DNA of 64,000 nt from Asticcacaulis machinosus (GTDB lineage Bacteria; Pseudomonadota; Alphaproteobacteria; Caulobacterales; Caulobacteraceae): assembly GCF_028550435.1 (NCBI RefSeq), contig NZ_JAQQKV010000002.1, forward strand, positions 992,001 to 1,056,000, given 5' to 3'. The position numbers were made by a program, and so were the translations under genes. Below are positions 8,590 through 18,014 of the stretch, one piece after another (position 1 is the first letter of the stretch; each line of letters starts with the position of its first letter). The notes below the pieces were generated by a model, which saw only the letters and a list, made by a program, of their open reading frames with translations, was not told the origin of the DNA and did not search any database.

Positions 8590-10758
8590 TTAAGCGGCCC
8601 TTATACGCACCGGCGTCGATTTAAACGCCGGTGTGTGGCTGCGCGGATCGACGGCGGTGCCGGTCAGAATATTGGCCTCCGGATAATAGGCCATGACCGA
8701 GCCGCGCGCGATATCAAAGGCGCGCACGGTGACGTTTTCCATGATCCCATGATCGGAGCTAAGGGTTGCCTTACCGCCGTCACTGAGGCCATGTTCCGCC
8801 AGATCCGCCACATTCATCATGACGCTCCAGCGATCGTCCATACCGCGGTAGCTGTCCTTATACTCATAGACGATGGTGTTGAACTGGCCTTCTGAGCGCA
8901 CCGTGGTCAGCAGCAAAGTGTCCCCACGCACCGGCGGCAGAGGCCGGGTAATAAAGCGGGCCTTACCGTCAGGTGTATGAAATTCCGGTGTGTGCATCAG
9001 CCGGCCGCGCACATGAAATTCGCGCTTGGCGACATCGATATCGGCAAGGTCTTCGAGACCGGGAACAATTTTAGCAATGGCTTCACGAATGGTTTTGTGG
9101 GCTTTAAAGGCCTGAAAATCGACGGGTGAGTCCGGCATCAAGCGCGTAGCCAGATCGCACAAAATATCGCTTTCCGGCCGCACAGTTTTCAGGCGCGTAA
9201 TCCCGCCGTCCGACAGGCGCACATAGTTGAACATCGATTCCTGCGTGGTCGGCTGCCATTCTTCGTCGCGGGCCGTGACCGGCAGGATCAGGGCTTCGGA
9301 ATCATCGATACCGTGGATATGGCCCTTGTTGAGCGTGGTGGTCAGATAGAGTTTAAAGCCCACCTGACTGAGCGCCTCCGCCGCCCATGAACTGTCTGGG
9401 TTAGCCTCATAAAGGTTGCCGCCCATTATCAGGGCCGCATCCATCTTACCGTCTGCTGCCGCCTTCATGCAGGCCATTGTATCAAGGCCGGTCTCAACGG
9501 GCAGGGTGAGTCCAAAGGCCGCTTCCATCTTCGCCATAACCTCTTTGGCCAGCACGGGCTTGACGCCAATGGTGCCGATACCCTGGACATTGGAATGGCC
9601 ACGCAGCGGCAAAAGACCCGCGCCCACTCGCCCGATCTGGCCGCGCAGCAGGGCGAGGTTGGCGATATATTCGACATTATCGACGCCGTTCAGGTGATGG
9701 GTAATGCCCATGCCCCAGGCAAACACAGCCGATTTGGCCTTTGAGTAAAGAGCCGCCACCCGCTCAATATCGGCGCGCGTCAATCCCGTCGCGGCTTCGA
9801 TCTCGTCCCAGCCGGTCGCCTCTATGTCGGCGCGGAACGCTGCGAAATCATGGCTATGCTGCGCAATAAAGTCGGTGTCCTCGGCCCCTGCGGCCAGCAC
9901 GGCCTTGGCCAGCCCTTTGAGGACGGCCATGTCCGAGCCGATGCGCGGTTGCAGGTAATCCGAGGCGATAAAGTCTCCGCCCTTGAGCATGGATTTCGGG
10001 CTTTTGGGGATGGCGAATTTGACCAGTCCGGCTTCTTTGGCCGGATTGATGATCACCACTTCGCCGCCGCGTTCCCGGCATTTTTTAAGCTGATGGATAA
10101 AGCGCGGATGGTTCGATGATGGATTGGCCCCGATCACCAGAATGAAATCACACAGGCTTAAGTCTTCCAACTCAACCGTCGAGGTGCCGGTACCGATGGT
10201 GGTGCCAAGCCCTACACCGGTCGCCTGATGGCAATAGTAGGAGCAGTTATTGACATTGTTGGTGCCAAAAGCCCGCGCCAACAGTTGCAGCACAAACCCG
10301 GCCTCATTGGATGACCGGCCTGATGAATAGAAAAACGTCCGCTCAGGTGTTGTGGCCAAAAACCGGCGCGCCGCCAGATCCAGCGCGTCATCCCACGATA
10401 TCGGCTCGAAACGGTCAGCATAACGGGATTTGTAAATAGGCGTCGATAGCCGCCCCAGATGTTCAAGCTCATGGCCATCCAGTTCACGCAGATCGGCCAG
10501 AGAATGGGTTAGAACTTCAACCGGAATGCCCGGCTGAATATCAGTCGACTGGGCCTGAATCGATTTGTTGCAGACGGAGGGGAACTCATCCAGTTCATTG
10601 GTCATGCCGCCGCGCTGCCCGCCCATGCCCAGCCCGCAGGCCTTGCAGGTATTGTGGGCGGTCAAGGCCTTGGCGGTGTTTTCCAAGCCGATGCGGCGGG
10701 CGGTTTTGAGCGCATAGAGCACTTTTTTGGGGCCACCGCCGACAATGGGTTTGTTCAT
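8590..10758 (-). CDS. FdhF/YdeP-family molybdopterin oxidoreductase
   Basis: 722 residues from ATG 10758, preceded by GGAGGAT; the upstream start at 10848 would overlap the small lipoprotein gene. The N-terminus contains NTCKACGLGMGGQRGGM (C38, C41), the pair typical of the YdeP/FdhF-alpha-like branch of the DMSO reductase superfamily. Conserved cofactor-binding segments such as GANPSSNHPRF, FAWGMGITHH and RGHSNVQGIGT follow. No Tat signal, so it is cytosolic. E. coli YdeP is tied to acid resistance, but the substrate of this branch is not settled, and true formate dehydrogenase activity should not be assumed. No fdhD or partner subunit lies nearby. Confidence 0.85.
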   Translation of the reverse strand: MNKPIVGGGPKKVLYALKTARRIGLENTAKALTAHNTCKACGLGMGGQRGGMTNELDEFPSVCNKSIQAQSTDIQPGIPVEVLTHSLADLRELDGHELEHLGRLSTPIYKSRYADRFEPISWDDALDLAARRFLATTPERTFFYSSGRSSNEAGFVLQLLARAFGTNNVNNCSYYCHQATGVGLGTTIGTGTSTVELEDLSLCDFILVIGANPSSNHPRFIHQLKKCRERGGEVVIINPAKEAGLVKFAIPKSPKSMLKGGDFIASDYLQPRIGSDMAVLKGLAKAVLAAGAEDTDFIAQHSHDFAAFRADIEATGWDEIEAATGLTRADIERVAALYSKAKSAVFAWGMGITHHLNGVDNVEYIANLALLRGQIGRVGAGLLPLRGHSNVQGIGTIGVKPVLAKEVMAKMEAAFGLTLPVETGLDTMACMKAAADGKMDAALIMGGNLYEANPDSSWAAEALSQVGFKLYLTTTLNKGHIHGIDDSEALILPVTARDEEWQPTTQESMFNYVRLSDGGITRLKTVRPESDILCDLATRLMPDSPVDFQAFKAHKTIREAIAKIVPGLEDLADIDVAKREFHVRGRLMHTPEFHTPDGKARFITRPLPPVRGDTLLLTTVRSEGQFNTIVYEYKDSYRGMDDRWSVMMNVADLAEHGLSDGGKATLSSDHGIMENVTVRAFDIARGSVMAYYPEANILTGTAVDPRSHTPAFKSTPVRIRAA

Positions 10759-10795
10759 CCTATCCTCCGCCGTGCAACAGACGGTGTACGCAAGG

Positions 10796-10921
10796 TTACT
10801 TGGTGGCTCTGTCCATCGCGTCACCAACCGATTCGATGTCGCGGCCAACGCCTTTGACGGTGTTGCAGGCTGACAGAACCGGCAGGGTAGCGATGAGGGC
10901 GATGATCAGCAGACGTTTCAT
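10796..10921 (-). CDS. Entericidin-like small lipoprotein
   Basis: A 41-residue ORF, short enough to be missed by length cut-offs. It has an N-terminal MKRLL, a hydrophobic stretch, a lipobox LSAC (Cys19) and then a short polar tail (NTVKGVGRDIESVGDAM). This is the layout of the entericidin EcnA/EcnB family, small membrane lipoproteins studied as an antidote/toxin pair linked to stationary-phase lysis. GAGG lies seven bases upstream of the ATG. It sits between the dcp terminator and the YdeP-like gene. Only one copy is present, so an antidote/toxin pair is not visible here. Confidence 0.8.
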   Translation of the reverse strand: MKRLLIIALIATLPVLSACNTVKGVGRDIESVGDAMDRATK

Positions 10922-10937
10922 GGGGCAACCTCTGAAT

Positions 10938-10971
10938 AAAAAAAGGGACTCCATTGGTAAGACGGAGCCCC
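10938..10971 (-). terminator. Rho-independent terminator after dcp
   Basis: On the minus strand an 8-bp stem GGGGCTCC/GGAGTCCC (one G-T wobble) is followed directly by seven T. It lies just after the dcp stop codon and before the small lipoprotein gene. Confidence 0.8.
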
Positions 10972-10996
10972 TGAATTAGCAATATATTTTGGTAGC

Positions 10997-13114
10997 TTAC
11001 GCGACCGGGAAGCCGCGTTTGCGCATCAGGGGCGCAATGCCCGCATCGCGACCGCGGAAGTTACGATAGGCTTCTGCTGGATCGACCGTATTGCCGCGGC
11101 TTAAGACTTGCCGGACCAGCTTATCGGCCACGGTCTTGTCGTAGAAACCGCCTGCCTCGGTGAAGGCTTCGGCGCAGTCAGCGGTTAAGGTGTCTGACCA
11201 CAGGTAGGAGTAATATCCGGCCGAATAGCCATCGCTTGAGAAGACATGGCCAAACTGCGGCGTGCGGTGGCGCATGACGATTTCGGACGGCATGCCGAGC
11301 TTGGTCAGTTCCTCACGCTCGAACTTATCGGCGTCGATATCGGCCCCGCCCGCCAGGTGCAGCTTCATGTCGATCAGGGCCGAAGCCAGATATTCGACCG
11401 TCCCGAAACCCTGATTGAAGGTGTCGGCCTTTTCGATCTTGGCGACCAGATCGGCGGGGATCGGCTTGCCGGTTTCAACATGCAGGGCGAATTTGTTGAG
11501 CACTTCGGGGGTGCCCAGCCAGTGCTCATTGAGCTGTGACGGATATTCGACATAGTCGCGCGCCACCGACGTGCCGGCCAATGACGGATAGGTGACGTTG
11601 GACAACAGGCCGTGGATAGCATGGCCAAATTCATGGAACAGGGTCGAGGCATCGTCCCAGGAAATCAGCACCGGCGAGCCATCGGCGGTTTTGATGAAGT
11701 TCGAGTTGTTGGACACGATGGTCAGGATGTCCTTGCCGTCCATGCGCGACTGCGAGCGGTAGGCGTTCATCCATGCGCCGGAGCGCTTACCCTGACGGGC
11801 ATAGGGGTCGAAATAGAACAGCCCGATGAGTTTACCGGCGCGGTTAACTTTCCAGACGCGGACATCTTCGTGATAGACCGGCACATCGGTGATGGGCTCA
11901 AAGCTGAAGCCGTAAATTTGACCCGACGCCCAGAACATGCCCTCGACCAGCTTGTCAAGCTGCATATAGGGCTTGATGGCGTTTTCATCGAGGTCGTAGC
12001 GGGCTTTACGCACCTTTTCAGCATAGAAGCGGTAATCCCACGGGGCGATTTTGATTTTGGTGCCTTCTGCATCCGCGATCTTTTGCATGTCGGCCACTTC
12101 TTCCTTCACACGGGCAACCGCGGCAGGCCAGACGGCTTCCATCAGCTTAGTGGCATTGTCGGGCGTCTTGGCCATAGCGTTTTCCAGCCGCCAGTGAGCG
12201 TGGGTGGCATAGCCTAGCAATTGCGCGCGCTCAAACCGCAGCTTCAGAATCTTGGAAATCAGGGCGTTGTTATCGTGCGCCCCACCATTATCACCACGAT
12301 TGACGAAGGCCTTCCAGATGATCTCGCGCGCACCACGATCAGTGCCAAAGGTCAGGAACGGATCAGCGGCTGAGCGGGTATTGACGATGCCGTACTGACC
12401 ATCTTTGCCATTCTTTTTGGCAGTGGCGGCAGCACTATCGATATAGGCCTGCGGCATACCGTTTAACTGCGCCTTGGTCAGATAGGTGACCTGTTCTTCG
12501 TCGTGCAGCAGGTTGTCGCTGAACTGGGTAAACAGTCCGGCCAGTTCTTTGTTGATCTCAGCGATACGAGTCTTGGCGGCGGGCGACAGCTTGGCGCCTG
12601 AGCGCACAAAGCCGATATAGGTGACCCACAACAGACGCTTTTGTTCCGGCGTCAGGTTCATCTTGTCCTGATTTTGATAGACGCTCTCGACCCGCTGAAA
12701 CAGGGCTTCATTCTGGCTGATCTCGTCGCTGAAGGCCGCCAGTTTCGGACTGATGACCTTGGACGCGGCCTGAACTTCGGGGGAGGACAGATTGCCGCTC
12801 CAGATACCGTAATAGGTATAGACGCGCTCAACCGCCTGCCCCGATTTTTCGAGGGCGACGATGGTGTTTTCAAACGTCGGCATGGATTTGACGCGGGTAA
12901 TGGCGTCGATTTCCTTGCGCTGCATAGTCATGGCGTCATCAAACGCCGGCTCGAAATCCGAGACCTTGACCTTATCAAACGCCGGGACGCCACCATAGGG
13001 GCCGGTCCATACTGCCGTCAGTGGATTAGCGGCGGGTCCTTGCGCAAAGCCAACGGTGGGGGCTGCGGCAGCGGCGGCCATAAGGCCCAAAGTCGTGCGG
13101 CGGTCGATGGTCAT
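10997..13114 (-). CDS. dcp: M3-family peptidyl-dipeptidase
   Basis: 705 residues. The leader begins MTIDRRTTLGLMAAAAAAP and ends around GFAQ; the twin arginine suggests a Tat signal, so the enzyme is probably periplasmic. The zinc motif HEFGH is at residues 494-498 within STLFHEFGHAIHG, and a downstream Glu-containing helix is present. Length and layout match Dcp, a zinc dipeptidyl carboxypeptidase that removes C-terminal dipeptides from short peptides. OpdA is the closest alternative, but that is normally cytosolic. A strong terminator follows it. Confidence 0.9.
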   Translation of the reverse strand: MTIDRRTTLGLMAAAAAAPTVGFAQGPAANPLTAVWTGPYGGVPAFDKVKVSDFEPAFDDAMTMQRKEIDAITRVKSMPTFENTIVALEKSGQAVERVYTYYGIWSGNLSSPEVQAASKVISPKLAAFSDEISQNEALFQRVESVYQNQDKMNLTPEQKRLLWVTYIGFVRSGAKLSPAAKTRIAEINKELAGLFTQFSDNLLHDEEQVTYLTKAQLNGMPQAYIDSAAATAKKNGKDGQYGIVNTRSAADPFLTFGTDRGAREIIWKAFVNRGDNGGAHDNNALISKILKLRFERAQLLGYATHAHWRLENAMAKTPDNATKLMEAVWPAAVARVKEEVADMQKIADAEGTKIKIAPWDYRFYAEKVRKARYDLDENAIKPYMQLDKLVEGMFWASGQIYGFSFEPITDVPVYHEDVRVWKVNRAGKLIGLFYFDPYARQGKRSGAWMNAYRSQSRMDGKDILTIVSNNSNFIKTADGSPVLISWDDASTLFHEFGHAIHGLLSNVTYPSLAGTSVARDYVEYPSQLNEHWLGTPEVLNKFALHVETGKPIPADLVAKIEKADTFNQGFGTVEYLASALIDMKLHLAGGADIDADKFEREELTKLGMPSEIVMRHRTPQFGHVFSSDGYSAGYYSYLWSDTLTADCAEAFTEAGGFYDKTVADKLVRQVLSRGNTVDPAEAYRNFRGRDAGIAPLMRKRGFPVA

Positions 13115-13258
13115 GAATAATCCTCGTTATTTGTCACAATCGTCACAATAGAAATCATATGGGCGCTAAGCTGGCAAGTCACAAGACATATGGACGCGAA
13201 CCGGGGCTTAGCTTAAGCATGGCCGTACGTGTTTGGCGAATTACGGATAGTTCAGATT

Positions 13259-14125
13259 ATGGCGATTGGCGTTTTTGATTCCGGTGTTGGCGGGCTTACC
13301 ATCCATCGGGCCCTGGTTGAGCGTTTGCCGTCTGCCGATTTTATCTATCTGGCCGATCAGAAACATGCCCCATACGGTGAACGGACGGGTGAAGACATCG
13401 TCAATCTGACCCGTCAAGGCTGTGAAACCCTGTTCGATCAGGGCGCGTCGCTGATTATACTGGCGTGTAATACGGCCTCGGCTGTGGCGCTACGGCGGCT
13501 GCAATCGACCTGGCTTTCCGACTATCGCAAAACCGCCGGACGACCGGTCAATGTGCTGGGCATTATCGTCCCGACCATTGAGGCCGCGACCGGCCTGCCG
13601 TGGGAGCATGAGGCTGAACGGCGTGGGCCGAAGATTGAAAACCTCGATATTCTGGGCCTGTTCTGCACTCGCGCGACGGCCAATTCACGCGTCTATGAGA
13701 TCGAAATCGATAAGCGCCGTCAGGATCTGGCGGTTTTTGCTGAACCCTGTCCGGGGCTGGCCGATATGATCGAGCAGGGGGCGGATCGTGAGGCGTTGAA
13801 AGCCAAGATCGATAGTCATGTGGCGGCCCTCAAGGCCCGCATCGGGCGTGCGCCTGACCGGGCCATCCTGGGCTGCACCCACTATGAAATCGTCGCCGAC
13901 CTGTTCAAAGCGGCTTTACCCGCCACCACTACCCTGATCCATCAACCGTCTTCGGTGGCCGAGGCGATGGGCCGCTACGTTGAACGCCATCCGGAATTTG
14001 ATATCGGATCGTCGGGCAAGCGGGTGTTCCTGACGACGGGTGAGCCGAAAACCCAGTCGGCCCTGATTGAAACCTTTTGGGGCGCGCCTCTGACCTTTTC
14101 AGCAGCACAGGTCGCGGCCGCATAA
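13259..14125 (+). CDS. murI: Glutamate racemase
   Basis: 288 residues from ATG 13259 (MAIGVFDSGVGG); the alternative GTG at 13229 would add ten residues outside the family. The two catalytic cysteines are C70 (ILACNTAS) and C206 (LGCTHYE), flanked by the usual substrate loops. It makes D-glutamate for peptidoglycan in the cytosol. GGA lies a few bases before the start. The segment around residues 75-140 is longer than in E. coli-type MurI, a variant I associate with alphaproteobacteria. Confidence 0.92.
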   Translation: MAIGVFDSGVGGLTIHRALVERLPSADFIYLADQKHAPYGERTGEDIVNLTRQGCETLFDQGASLIILACNTASAVALRRLQSTWLSDYRKTAGRPVNVLGIIVPTIEAATGLPWEHEAERRGPKIENLDILGLFCTRATANSRVYEIEIDKRRQDLAVFAEPCPGLADMIEQGADREALKAKIDSHVAALKARIGRAPDRAILGCTHYEIVADLFKAALPATTTLIHQPSSVAEAMGRYVERHPEFDIGSSGKRVFLTTGEPKTQSALIETFWGAPLTFSAAQVAAA

Positions 14126-14157
14126 AAACGGTCACATATTGGCTTTATGGGGGAATA

Positions 14158-15084
14158 ATGCTCCGTATCGCGCTCTTTTTCACGGTTCTGATGCTCGCCG
14201 CGCCGCAGGTGCAGGCGGCGGACGAAGACTGGAACCACACCGAAGTCGTGGTGGCGGCCAAGCGTCCGCCGGGGCCGGCCCTGTGGCGCGTCAAAAAGGG
14301 TGAGGCCGAGGTGGTGATCGTCGGCATCCTGCCGGTCTTTCCAAAATCGCAAGGCTGGAGCCCAAAACGCCTCGAAAATGCGTTGCGCGGCGCCAAGGTG
14401 CTGATTACCCCGCCCGATGCCAAGACCAGTGCGGGTGATGCGGTGCGGGTTTTGCGCACCAAGGGATTGCCGGGGAAGCAGACACTGAAAGATGTCTTGC
14501 CGCCTGATCTGAATGCCCGTTTTGAAGCGACGGCCAAACGGGCCGGGGTGTCGGCCAAATCCTTCGTGCGTGACAAGCCGGTGTGGGCGGGGGCGCGCTT
14601 GCGGCGTGAGGTGCTGGAAAAGCGCCGCCTGAGCGCCGATGAGCCGACCGATACGATTGTACGCATCGCCCGCAGGCAGGGCGTGCCGGTCAGGCCTGCG
14701 GGTAAGTATAAAACCGGGCCGGTGCTGAAAGACCTGAACCGCCTGAGCGACCAGGATAGCGAGGATTGCCTACGTTATACGCTGGGCGATATTGACTTCA
14801 ATATGGACCGCGCCCCCAAAGCCGCCGCCGCCTGGGCGGTCGGTGATATCCGCACCGTGCGCGCTAACTATCAGGGCGGGGTGATGGCCGCGTGCCTTGA
14901 AGGCTCAGACGTCGGGACGGCCATGCTGGAGCGCAGCGTCGATGACATTGTGGGCGCCATCAATAGCGGTCTGCAAACACCGGGCAAGACGGTGGTGATT
15001 GTGCCGCTGTCGCCCCTGCTGCGCCAAGGCGGCGCGCTGGATCAGCTACAGGCGCGAGGGTTGAAGATCAGCGCACCGGAATAG
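14158..15084 (+). CDS. TraB/GumN-family secreted protein
   Basis: 308 residues from ATG 14158, preceded by GGGGG. The leader MLRIALFFTVLMLAAPQVQA is cleavable. The mature part begins near PALWRVKKGEAEVVIVGILPV, the N-terminal beta-hairpin region of the TraB/GumN (PrgY) family. The GxxH signature usual in this family (as in GTIH) appears here as VGILPVFP, without the histidine, so it may have lost metallopeptidase activity. It follows murI by 32 bases and ends nine bases before a convergent gene. Function unknown. Confidence 0.65.
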   Translation: MLRIALFFTVLMLAAPQVQAADEDWNHTEVVVAAKRPPGPALWRVKKGEAEVVIVGILPVFPKSQGWSPKRLENALRGAKVLITPPDAKTSAGDAVRVLRTKGLPGKQTLKDVLPPDLNARFEATAKRAGVSAKSFVRDKPVWAGARLRREVLEKRRLSADEPTDTIVRIARRQGVPVRPAGKYKTGPVLKDLNRLSDQDSEDCLRYTLGDIDFNMDRAPKAAAAWAVGDIRTVRANYQGGVMAACLEGSDVGTAMLERSVDDIVGAINSGLQTPGKTVVIVPLSPLLRQGGALDQLQARGLKISAPE

Positions 15085-15092
15085 TCGAATAT

Positions 15093-16136
15093 TCAGGGTT
15101 TGGCATCTTTGCGCGCCATTTCGACGACCCGTGTTATGGCATCAATCACGATATCGGGGCGATTGCGCTGAATGAAATGTCCGGCATCGGGGATAAAGAT
15201 AAATTCGCCGCGAGTTGAGCGCTTGGCCAGTTGTTCATGGCCCGCCCGCCAGCCAGTGGTAAATTCAGCGAAACCGGCATCCGAATAAGAGGCATCCCGA
15301 TACATCCGTCCTGCCGACAGGACGACCAAAGGCAGGTCGCCATAATCGCGCCGAGTCAGGCGTTCTTCCCGCCACATCAGGCTTTCGGGATGCTCAGCGG
15401 ATGGGAAATAGTTCAGCGATTGGGACAGTTCGGCTTCATGCCATTTGGGATCGATCAGGGCCTGAACTGTATAGGCCTTCTCGGTCTCAGACATGCCGCC
15501 CGGTAGTTTGAAGCAGCCTTTCAGATCATCGCCGGTGAGTCGTTTCTCCCGCGCCATCTGGGCACATTTGGCTAGTTCGCCATTGCCCTTATCGATATCT
15601 TCCACAAGCTTGCGCCGGTCTTCGGGATTAGCGGGATTGTTCTGACCGGCAAAACCCGGATCGACCAGAACAAGGCCTGCTACATGGTCAGGAAAGCGAT
15701 TAGTGTAGAGGGTGCCGTAGAACCCGCCGATCGAATGGCCGACGATGACAATCGGTTTAGTCTCGCCACGTAATTTCAACAGAGTACGCAGATCATCCGT
15801 GGTCGACGTGCCGGTGATGGGCACCGTTGGCGGATCGCTCAGGCCAAATCCGGCGCGGTCGTACACACAGGTTCGGGTAATTTTGGCGATATAGGGTTGC
15901 ACAAAGCGCCAGTTGGGAATGGCCCCTTCGCCGCCCTGATCAAACACGACCGTCGGAGAGCCTATGCCTTCGCAGGCCATGTGCATCCGCCGCCCCCTGC
16001 CGACATCCGTCAGTTGCGGTGTGAGTAGTTCAGGATTTATGTGGCTGTCGGCGGGCTTATAAGATGCCGGTGTTTGCGCTGTTGCTACACCGGACCAAAT
16101 TGCGGCGAGCATAGCTGCCGTTATAACTCTGAACAT
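15093..16136 (-). CDS. Secreted alpha/beta hydrolase
   Basis: 347 residues with a cleavable leader (MFRVITAAMLAAIWSGVATAQ). The nucleophile elbow GHSIGG holds S135. The oxyanion region is VVFDQGGEG, the acid is probably the Asp in VLVDPGFAG, and the His is in DAGHFIQ. Two ATGs lie six bases apart (16142 and 16136). The second is chosen because the GGGAGG Shine-Dalgarno abuts the first with no spacing but is six bases from the second. Probably a periplasmic esterase or lipase-like enzyme; substrate unknown. Confidence 0.75.
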   Translation of the reverse strand: MFRVITAAMLAAIWSGVATAQTPASYKPADSHINPELLTPQLTDVGRGRRMHMACEGIGSPTVVFDQGGEGAIPNWRFVQPYIAKITRTCVYDRAGFGLSDPPTVPITGTSTTDDLRTLLKLRGETKPIVIVGHSIGGFYGTLYTNRFPDHVAGLVLVDPGFAGQNNPANPEDRRKLVEDIDKGNGELAKCAQMAREKRLTGDDLKGCFKLPGGMSETEKAYTVQALIDPKWHEAELSQSLNYFPSAEHPESLMWREERLTRRDYGDLPLVVLSAGRMYRDASYSDAGFAEFTTGWRAGHEQLAKRSTRGEFIFIPDAGHFIQRNRPDIVIDAITRVVEMARKDAKP

Positions 16137-16142
16137 AATCAT

Positions 16143-16164
16143 CCTCCCGTTTTTAGGCGGGAGG
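16143..16164 (-). promoter_or_regulatory. Hairpin enclosing the Shine-Dalgarno
   Basis: On the minus strand CCTCCCG/CGGGAGG forms a 7-bp stem with an 8-base loop. The right arm contains the GGGAGG ribosome site of the alpha/beta hydrolase gene directly downstream, so translation could be reduced when the stem forms. Confidence 0.45.
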
Positions 16165-16195
16165 GTGAACTATATAGGGTTGTAATTCAAGTTAT

Positions 16196-16237
16196 CGCGC
16201 AAAAGTACACTGAGCGTTAGCGAGGGACTTTTGCGCG
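16196..16237. repeat. Inverted repeat downstream of ahpF
   Basis: Perfect 11-bp arms CGCGCAAAAGT and ACTTTTGCGCG around a 20-base loop. The loop, read on the minus strand, contains TCGCTAACGCTCA, close to TCGCTGACGCTCA in the loop of a hairpin at 35761-35787. No T-run follows, so it is probably a repeat-family hairpin that may also end or protect the ahpF transcript. Confidence 0.6.
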
Positions 16238-16244
16238 AGTTAAA

Positions 16245-17837
16245 TTACTGTGCCGCCATCGTATCCGCCGGGGCTGAGGTGCGGATCAGGTGATCAAAAG
16301 CCGACAGTCCGGCCTTAGAGCCTTCGCCCATAGCAATGATAATCTGCTTATAGGGCACGGTCGTGGCATCGCCCGCGGCAAACACACCTGACACAGACGT
16401 TTCAGCCCGGTCATTGATCTCGATCTCACCACGTGGCGACAAGGCGATGGTGCCTTTAAGCCATTCGGTGTTGGGCAGAAGGCCGATCTGCACGAAGATG
16501 CCTTCCAACTCAATCGTGTGGGCCGTGTCGTGGATGCGATCCTTATAGGCTAGGGAGGTGACCTTGGAACCGTCGCCATGAACCTCGGTCGTCTGGGCGT
16601 TGGTAATGACGGTCACGTTCGGCAGGCTATAGAGCTTGCGTTGCAGCACCGCGTCCGCGCGCAGTTCCGGTGCGAACTCCAGCAGGGTGACGTGAGCGAC
16701 AATGCCCGCCAGATCGATAGCCGCTTCGACGCCGGAATTGCCGCCGCCGATGACCGCCGTGCGCTTACCCTTAAACAGCGGGCCGTCGCAGTGCGGGCAA
16801 TAGGCCACGCCCTTGTTGCGGTACTGGTCTTCGCCGGGCACACCCATCTGACGCCAGCGGGCGCCGGTCGAAATGATGACCGTGCGCGATTTGACCGAGG
16901 CACCGTTTTCGAGTTTGACCTCGATCAAGCCACCGGGGACGCTGGCGGGGACTAAACCGACCGCCCGTTGCAGGTTCATGATATCGACGTCATATTCCTT
17001 GACGTGTTGCTCCAGCGCGCTGGCCAGTTTCGGGCCTTCGGTGTGGGACACGGAAATGAAGTTTTCAATCGCCATAGTGTCCAGCACCTGACCGCCAAAG
17101 CGTTCCGCGACCACACCGGTGCGAATGCCTTTGCGCGCGGCATAGATGGCCGAGGCTGCACCAGCCGGGCCGCCGCCGACGATCAGCACGTCAAATTCCG
17201 ACTTGGCGTTGATCTTTTCGGCTTCACGGGCATGAGCGCCGGTGTCGATCTTGGCCAGAATTTCTTCCAGGCCCATACGGCCCTGACCGAACAGCTCACC
17301 ATTAAGATAGATGCTGGGCACGGCCATGACCTGACGGGTCTCAACCTCCGACTGGAACAAGGCGCCGTCAATGGCAACGTGTTTGATCTTCGGGTTCAGC
17401 ACGCTCATCAAGCTCAGCGCCTGCACCACGTCGGGGCAGTTCTGACACGTCAGAGAGAAATAGGTTTCAAAGCGCAGTTCGCCGTCGATATCGAGTGCCT
17501 TGACCTGCTCGATCACATCGGCTTCGACCTTGGGCGGATGGCCACCGACCCACAACAAGGCCAGCACCAGAGAGGTGAACTCATGGCCCATCGGCAGACC
17601 CGCAAAGGTTGCGGCCACTTCGGGGTTGTCAGCGCGCACGATATCAAAGGACGGCACGCGCTCACCGCCGGATGACACCTTGAGCGTCACCTTATCCGAG
17701 GCCGCCACGATATCTTCGAGCAGGTCAACCAGTTCGCGCGATTTTGCGCCATCATCAACATGCGCCACCAGTTCGATCGGCGTGCGCAGGTTTACCAGAT
17801 AGGCTTTCAGTTGGGTCTTCATACCTGCGTCAAGCAT
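16245..17837 (-). CDS. ahpF: Alkyl hydroperoxide reductase subunit F
   Basis: 530 residues. The N-terminal double-thioredoxin domain has a redox pair C131/C134 (TCQNC). The thioredoxin-reductase part has a FAD loop [10 protein letters not shown] near 221, a redox pair C347/C350 (YCPHCDG) and an NADPH loop [10 protein letters not shown] near 364. It passes electrons from NAD(P)H to AhpC. ATG 17837 has GGAG eight bases upstream and is preferred over ATG 17822. It lies downstream of ahpC on the same strand, separated by 177 bases containing hairpins. Confidence 0.95.
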   Translation of the reverse strand: MLDAGMKTQLKAYLVNLRTPIELVAHVDDGAKSRELVDLLEDIVAASDKVTLKVSSGGERVPSFDIVRADNPEVAATFAGLPMGHEFTSLVLALLWVGGHPPKVEADVIEQVKALDIDGELRFETYFSLTCQNCPDVVQALSLMSVLNPKIKHVAIDGALFQSEVETRQVMAVPSIYLNGELFGQGRMGLEEILAKIDTGAHAREAEKINAKSEFDVLIVGGGPAGAASAIYAARKGIRTGVVAERFGGQVLDTMAIENFISVSHTEGPKLASALEQHVKEYDVDIMNLQRAVGLVPASVPGGLIEVKLENGASVKSRTVIISTGARWRQMGVPGEDQYRNKGVAYCPHCDGPLFKGKRTAVIGGGNSGVEAAIDLAGIVAHVTLLEFAPELRADAVLQRKLYSLPNVTVITNAQTTEVHGDGSKVTSLAYKDRIHDTAHTIELEGIFVQIGLLPNTEWLKGTIALSPRGEIEINDRAETSVSGVFAAGDATTVPYKQIIIAMGEGSKAGLSAFDHLIRTSAPADTMAAQ

Positions 17838-17916
17838 GGCACGGCTCCAGTTTAAAAATCAGGGGAAAATCATTGTCTATATTCAGGCTCCGTAAAGCCT
17901 GGATATGGAAAATGTG

Positions 17917-17964
17917 AAAAGCGCCCGCAGGCCGCCCCAGAAGAACTTTCCAAGGGGCGCTTTT
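17917..17964 (-). terminator. Terminator-like hairpin between ahpC and ahpF
   Basis: Arms AAAAGCGCCC and GGGCGCTTTT (10 bp) enclose about 28 bases. On the minus strand the stem ends in a short T run. It could stop part of the ahpC transcript and keep ahpF expression lower than ahpC. Confidence 0.55.
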
Positions 17965-17983
17965 CTCAACGTCAAAGGGGGCG

Positions 17984-18010
17984 CATGGGGGAAAGATTGT
18001 TTCCCCCATG
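17984..18010. repeat. Strong hairpin directly after ahpC
   Basis: Perfect 11-bp arms CATGGGGGAAA and TTTCCCCCATG with a 5-base loop, four bases beyond the ahpC stop. There is no T tail, so it is more likely a 3'-end stabiliser than an intrinsic terminator. Confidence 0.6.
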
Positions 18011-18014
18011 ACCA

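Noticed and set aside
8590-10758. Annotation as catalytic formate dehydrogenase
   Set aside because: The sequence belongs to the YdeP/FdhF-alpha-like branch, with only a CxxC pair at the N-terminus and no partner subunits or fdhD nearby; the substrate is open.
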